Of a DNA stretch of 8,860 nucleotides, positions 6,189 through 8,860 are shown one piece after another (position 1 is the first letter of the stretch; every line of letters starts with the position of its first letter). The notes under the pieces were generated by a model. The model had not been told where the DNA came from, did not search any database, and saw only the letters and a program-made list of their open reading frames with translations. The position numbers were made by a program, and so were the translations under genes. Origin of the DNA: Candidatus Woesearchaeota archaeon (GTDB taxonomy: Archaea > Nanobdellota > Nanobdellia > Woesearchaeales > WAPY01); the NCBI GenBank assembly GCA_015520525.1, contig WAPY01000063.1, positions 1 through 8,860 on the forward strand. Direction: 5' to 3'.

Positions 6189-6953
6189 TTAACCTATGTA
6201 GTTTATATTATTTATGCTGTTTGCTCCTTCCCTGCTTTTTTGGGTTTTAACAATCCTTTCATGAGTAACCTGCTGGTGTTTAAGTAATTTTGGATTTACA
6301 TTGAAGCCAAACTTTTTATTCAATAGCTTGAGCAACGATCGGGCGCTGTCCACACCTAAAAATAATGGGTGGCCGTAGGTTTCAACTAACAGAAGAACAG
6401 CATTAACATTCTTCTTCTCTGAAAACCCAACTAAAAGCCCCGATGCTCCTATAACCGAGCCCACCACATTGTAAATTTTTGTCTTAAGATTTAATGATTT
6501 GTTGAAAGAATCCACAAGTTTTTTAGAGTAGCTTGTGCAGTAAATTTTAGGCTTCTTTGGTATGGTTGGTAGCCCTATACCTGCAAGCGTGATTATTTCT
6601 TTTCCCTTAAGTTTCTTGAAGATTCTCAAAACTGTGATTGAGAAATCAACAGAGACTACCTCCTCTAAAGGCTGAAAATCACCAGCCAAGAATAAGAAAT
6701 ACTGTTTATTGATGAAAGCCCCATAAATATAAATATGAGGTAATTCTATTAAATTATCTTTGTTTATCTTAACTGATGAGGGCATTGCATCGGACTCTAA
6801 CTCAATTATAGGCTTAGCCTTAAGCTCCTTTACAAGCAGGTCTACAGTGAGCTTGGCGACATTTCCCACTCCAGGAAGACCCACTATGAGTGTCGGCTTT
6901 TTTATTTTATCTATAAATTTCTTATCCAACCTCACAACTTTCCAAAATCCCAT
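6189..6953 (-). CDS. PAC2-family protein (proteasome assembly chaperone 2-like)
   Basis: The 254-residue protein belongs to the archaeal PAC2 superfamily, related to the eukaryotic proteasome assembly chaperone 2. Some members help assemble the 20S proteasome; others have no assigned role. The diagnostic N-terminal segment is PTLIVGLPGVGNVAKLTVDLLVKEL (about 20-44). SDAMPSS follows, then the hydrophobic strands HIYIYGAF, YFLFLAGDFQP and ITLAGIGLP. The C-terminal part has VIGASGLLVGFSE (167-179) and ETYGHPLFLGVDSARSLLKLL (191-211). The last 35 residues are polar and probably disordered. No signal peptide or membrane segment is seen. The gene is divergent from kae1 across 100 bases. No SD precedes the ATG, and a TATA box 26-27 bases upstream points to a leaderless mRNA. 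Family is firm; role in this organism is inferred. Confidence 0.9.
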   Translation of the reverse strand: MGFWKVVRLDKKFIDKIKKPTLIVGLPGVGNVAKLTVDLLVKELKAKPIIELESDAMPSSVKINKDNLIELPHIYIYGAFINKQYFLFLAGDFQPLEEVVSVDFSITVLRIFKKLKGKEIITLAGIGLPTIPKKPKIYCTSYSKKLVDSFNKSLNLKTKIYNVVGSVIGASGLLVGFSEKKNVNAVLLLVETYGHPLFLGVDSARSLLKLLNKKFGFNVNPKLLKHQQVTHERIVKTQKSREGANSINNINYIG

Positions 6954-6974
6954 GATATTTAGTATAAATGAATT

Positions 6975-6984
6975 ATTTAAAAAA
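6975..6984 (-). promoter_or_regulatory. TATA box of the PAC2 gene
   Basis: The minus strand reads TTTTTTAAAT, preceded by ACAAAG (possible BRE). Its centre is about 26.5 bases from the ATG at 6953 and there is no SD, consistent with a leaderless transcript. Confidence 0.6.
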
Positions 6985-7023
6985 CTTTGTAATGAAGCTT
7001 AAACAAAAACTAGGAAGGGGAAC

Positions 7024-7033
7024 TTTTTTAAAT
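7024..7033 (+). promoter_or_regulatory. TATA box of kae1
   Basis: TTTTTTAAAT is preceded by purine-rich GGGGAAC. Its centre is about 26 bases before the ATG at 7054, and no SD precedes that ATG. The motif is the same ten bases as the PAC2 box on the opposite strand, so the 100-base gap holds two back-to-back promoters. Confidence 0.6.
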
Positions 7034-7053
7034 TAAAATGAAAAACTATCCTC

Positions 7054-8091
7054 ATGATAACTTTAGGTATAGAAACCACCGCCCACACATTTGGCGTTGG
7101 AATAATCAAGGGCAGGGAGATACTTGCTAATGTCAAGGATACTTACACAACTGAAAGTGGGGGGATTATTCCCGTTCAAGCCGCTGAGCATCATAAGAAG
7201 GTAAAGGAGGAAATTTTAAATAAAGCATTGAAGGAAGCGTCTATAAGCATCAAAGATGTTGATTTAATATCATTCTCTCAAGGTCCTGGTTTGGGCCCGT
7301 GCTTAAGAGTCGGCTCCCGCTTTGCAGCTAAATTATCTTTTGAGAACAATATTCCACTTGTAGGTGTGAATCACTGCATAGCTCATCTTGAAGTAGGCTC
7401 TCTCGTAAGTGATGTTAAGGACCCTATCTTAATGTATGTGTCGGGAGCAAACACTCAGATAATAGCTTATGAGTCTGGCAAGTTCAGAATATTCGGGGAA
7501 ACATTGGATATGGGCGTCGGCAACTTCTTAGACAGCTTTGCAAGATTTTTAGGCATAGGCTTTCCTGGCGGTCCAAAGATTTCTAAACTTGCGGAGAAAG
7601 GGAAAAAGTTCGTGAAGCTCCCCTATGTTGTTAAAGGCATGGATATATCTGTCAGCGGGATATTAACAAACTTAAAGCAGAAGGTTGAGAAGATAAAATC
7701 AGGTAAAGCAGATTACACAATCAATGATTTGTGCTACTCAGTTCAAGAGGATGTTTTCTCCATGATTTTAGAGGTAACTGAAAGAGCTGTTTTCCACTGT
7801 GGCAAGAAGGAAGTTCTTATGGGTGGCGGGGTATCATGCAACAAGAGGCTTCAAGAGATGACAAGGATTATGGGTGAAGAAGATGGCCTTAATGTGTTCA
7901 TACCGCCAAACAACCTCTTATCAGACAACGGCGTTATGATAGCATGGTTGGGTTATAAGATGTTTAACGCTTTGAAAGATAAAGGTGAAGATATAAACAA
8001 ATTGATAATCAAGAGCAGTAAAGAAGTGGAGAGCATAGAGATAAAACCCTACGAGAGAACTGACGAGGTAAAAGTTTATTGGAGGAACTAA
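7054..8091 (+). CDS. kae1: Kae1/TsaD, tRNA t6A37 threonylcarbamoyltransferase subunit of KEOPS
   Basis: Kae1 is the catalytic subunit of the KEOPS complex. It transfers threonylcarbamoyl from TC-AMP to A37 of ANN-decoding tRNAs. All family signatures are in order over 345 residues: GIETTAHTFGVGI at the N-terminus (ASKHA fold), HHKKVKEEI, FSQGPGLGPCLRVG (74-87), the metal ligands His107 and His111 in NHCIAH, YVSGANTQII (Tyr128 is a further ligand position), GETLDMGVGNFLDSFAR, GFPGGPKI, SVSGILTNL (the archaeal rather than bacterial form), LMGGGVSCN and LLSDNGVMIAW with metal ligand Asp291. It ends shortly after YERTDEVKVYWRN, where some euryarchaeal homologues continue into the Bud32 kinase, so Bud32 must be encoded elsewhere. 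The start matches the usual N-terminus. Its stop directly abuts that of the GGDEF gene. Confidence 0.97.
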   Translation: MITLGIETTAHTFGVGIIKGREILANVKDTYTTESGGIIPVQAAEHHKKVKEEILNKALKEASISIKDVDLISFSQGPGLGPCLRVGSRFAAKLSFENNIPLVGVNHCIAHLEVGSLVSDVKDPILMYVSGANTQIIAYESGKFRIFGETLDMGVGNFLDSFARFLGIGFPGGPKISKLAEKGKKFVKLPYVVKGMDISVSGILTNLKQKVEKIKSGKADYTINDLCYSVQEDVFSMILEVTERAVFHCGKKEVLMGGGVSCNKRLQEMTRIMGEEDGLNVFIPPNNLLSDNGVMIAWLGYKMFNALKDKGEDINKLIIKSSKEVESIEIKPYERTDEVKVYWRN

Positions 8092-8805
8092 TTAATAATT
8101 TGGAAACAAAGTTAACTTCTCTTGTTCTGGAGAGTAAATAATAATATTTCCCTTGCCATACTTAAATTTCTTAGCTGCAAGCATTGCCTCATCTGCCAGA
8201 AGGGTAAGTTTATCTGCTAAAAGATGATTATCCTCAAATGAAAGCTGGCGATTCTCTTCTTTCTCCAGCACAGATAATGCTGTCTCAAGGTCGCAGATTC
8301 CCGCACTCAAACCCGACATTGCTCGAGAATACTTCCCGCTCAAGTTCTCCCAGAAAGAAGAGAGAACTCTCTCAGCAAAATTCTTAGCCTCATAAGATTT
8401 TCCTTTTATGATTGCAAGGAATTCGTCAGATTTATTGCCCCTGCGATAAACAGAATCATCTTCCCTTTTATTGACTTTGAGCACATCAGCAAGAGTTTTC
8501 AATACTTCATCTCCTGTATCATGAGAGTATATATTGTTAAAATTTCTAAAATTATTCACATCAAAGAAAACAGCGGAATAATCCTGCGATGTTCTAAAAA
8601 AATCACCAACAACGGAAAGTAACTTAGCTTCATACTTATTCAAACCATAAAGGTTGGTTAAACTGTCTTTGTCTACTAACTCTTTCAGCCTTTTGTTTTC
8701 TTTTACTAAAACCTCATTCTCTTTTATTATTATTTTGACAAGAGCACAGCATTCTGCCTTATTACTGAGCGATTTAAGTTCCAAATCAGAAAAATCTTTT
8801 ACCAT
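8092..8805 (-). CDS. GGDEF-domain protein with altered signature loop
   Basis: The 237-residue protein has a helical, probably coiled-coil N-terminus (about 8-46, with KENEVLVKENKRLKELVDKD) leading into a GGDEF-type domain (about 47-227): DSLTNLYGLNKYE, then FDVNNFRNFNNIYSHDTGDEVLK. Asp82 matches the metal-binding Asp, Asn90 and Asp99 the guanine-contacting residues, and ADEAMLAAKKFKYGKGN the usual C-terminal helix. The signature itself reads RRGNKSDEF (121-129) instead of RxGGDEF: the second Gly is replaced by three residues. An RxxD (114-117) stands five residues before it, the I-site position. There is no signal peptide or membrane segment, so it is probably cytosolic. Canonical members make c-di-GMP; with this loop, activity may be lost or changed and a binding or scaffolding role is possible. 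Fold is confident; activity is doubtful. Confidence 0.85.
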   Translation of the reverse strand: MVKDFSDLELKSLSNKAECCALVKIIIKENEVLVKENKRLKELVDKDSLTNLYGLNKYEAKLLSVVGDFFRTSQDYSAVFFDVNNFRNFNNIYSHDTGDEVLKTLADVLKVNKREDDSVYRRGNKSDEFLAIIKGKSYEAKNFAERVLSSFWENLSGKYSRAMSGLSAGICDLETALSVLEKEENRQLSFEDNHLLADKLTLLADEAMLAAKKFKYGKGNIIIYSPEQEKLTLFPNY

Positions 8806-8809
8806 TTTA

Positions 8810-8860
8810 TTACATTTCTTCTATTTCTTTTATTCCAAGCATGAACATACATTCTTTAAG
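8810..8860 (-). CDS. 3' end of an upstream leftward gene (partial, unidentified)
   Basis: The minus-strand frame entering at the right edge is open for 16 codons (LKECMFMLGIKEIEEM) and ends with TAA at 8812-8810, four bases before the GGDEF ATG. The other two frames on that strand stop within the segment. The close spacing and helical, protein-like composition suggest the true C-terminus of a gene co-directional with the GGDEF gene. It is too short to identify, and a chance open frame cannot be excluded. Confidence 0.4.
   Translation of the reverse strand, partial: LKECMFMLGIKEIEEM
8827..8834 (-). promoter_or_regulatory. Possible TATA box of the GGDEF gene
   Basis: The minus strand reads AATAAAAG, centred about 25.5 bases before the ATG at 8805, with no SD in between. 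It lies within the 3' end of the preceding leftward reading frame. The spacing fits the leaderless pattern seen elsewhere in the window; the motif is moderate. Confidence 0.35.

Noticed and set aside
8092..8805. GGDEF gene as a frameshifted pseudogene
   Set aside because: The altered loop is an in-frame difference and the sequence on both sides keeps the family pattern to the C-terminal helix, so the frame is intact.

Overview
The window looks like a compact, AT-rich archaeal chromosome segment. It encodes both subunits of DNA topoisomerase VI, a Kae1-type tRNA-modification protein, a PAC2-family protein and a two-KH-domain RNA-binding protein of the Pno1/Dim2 type. The promoters also look archaeal: A/T boxes such as TTTTAAAA sit about 26 bases before start codons. 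A degenerate GGDEF protein, an HPF/RaiA-like protein and a small zinc-site protein in the same stretch suggest a DPANN-type archaeon (Woesearchaeota/Pacearchaeota-like). That placement is inference; no rRNA is present to test it.

Layout. Bases 3-731 (+) hold the almost complete 3' part of a family-1 nucleoside phosphorylase whose frame is open through the left edge. It converges on a leftward cluster (4656 to 738): small Zn-site protein, KH-domain protein, top6B, top6A. A divergent 148-base gap separates this cluster from a rightward gene (4805-5725) for a winged-helix regulator fused to an S-layer-C-like domain with a terminal EF-hand-like loop. Next come a leftward HPF/RaiA-like protein (6118-5762) and a leftward PAC2 protein (6953-6189). 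The PAC2 gene is divergent from kae1 (7054-8091, +). The stop codon of kae1 directly abuts that of a leftward GGDEF-domain gene (8805-8092). The right edge holds the last codons of one more leftward gene. There are no gene-free stretches over 150 bases, no tRNA or rRNA, no mobile element and no CRISPR array.

How it fits together. Most genes are housekeeping: chromosome topology (Topo VI), small-subunit rRNA maturation (KH protein), tRNA t6A modification (Kae1), proteasome assembly or a related role (PAC2), nucleoside salvage (phosphorylase) and probably ribosome hibernation (HPF-like). The most unusual items are the GGDEF protein with a remodelled signature loop, the regulator/S-layer-like fusion, the small Zn protein heading the KH-Topo VI cluster, and a palindrome over the likely HPF-like promoter. 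Start signals fall into two classes. Six genes have an A/T box about 26 bases from the start codon and no Shine-Dalgarno (SD) sequence, so they are probably leaderless. Three genes have a strong SD (GAGGTGAT, AAGGTGAT or GAGGTG). I saw no clearly novel multi-gene system; the window is mostly an ordinary archaeal core region with a few odd proteins.
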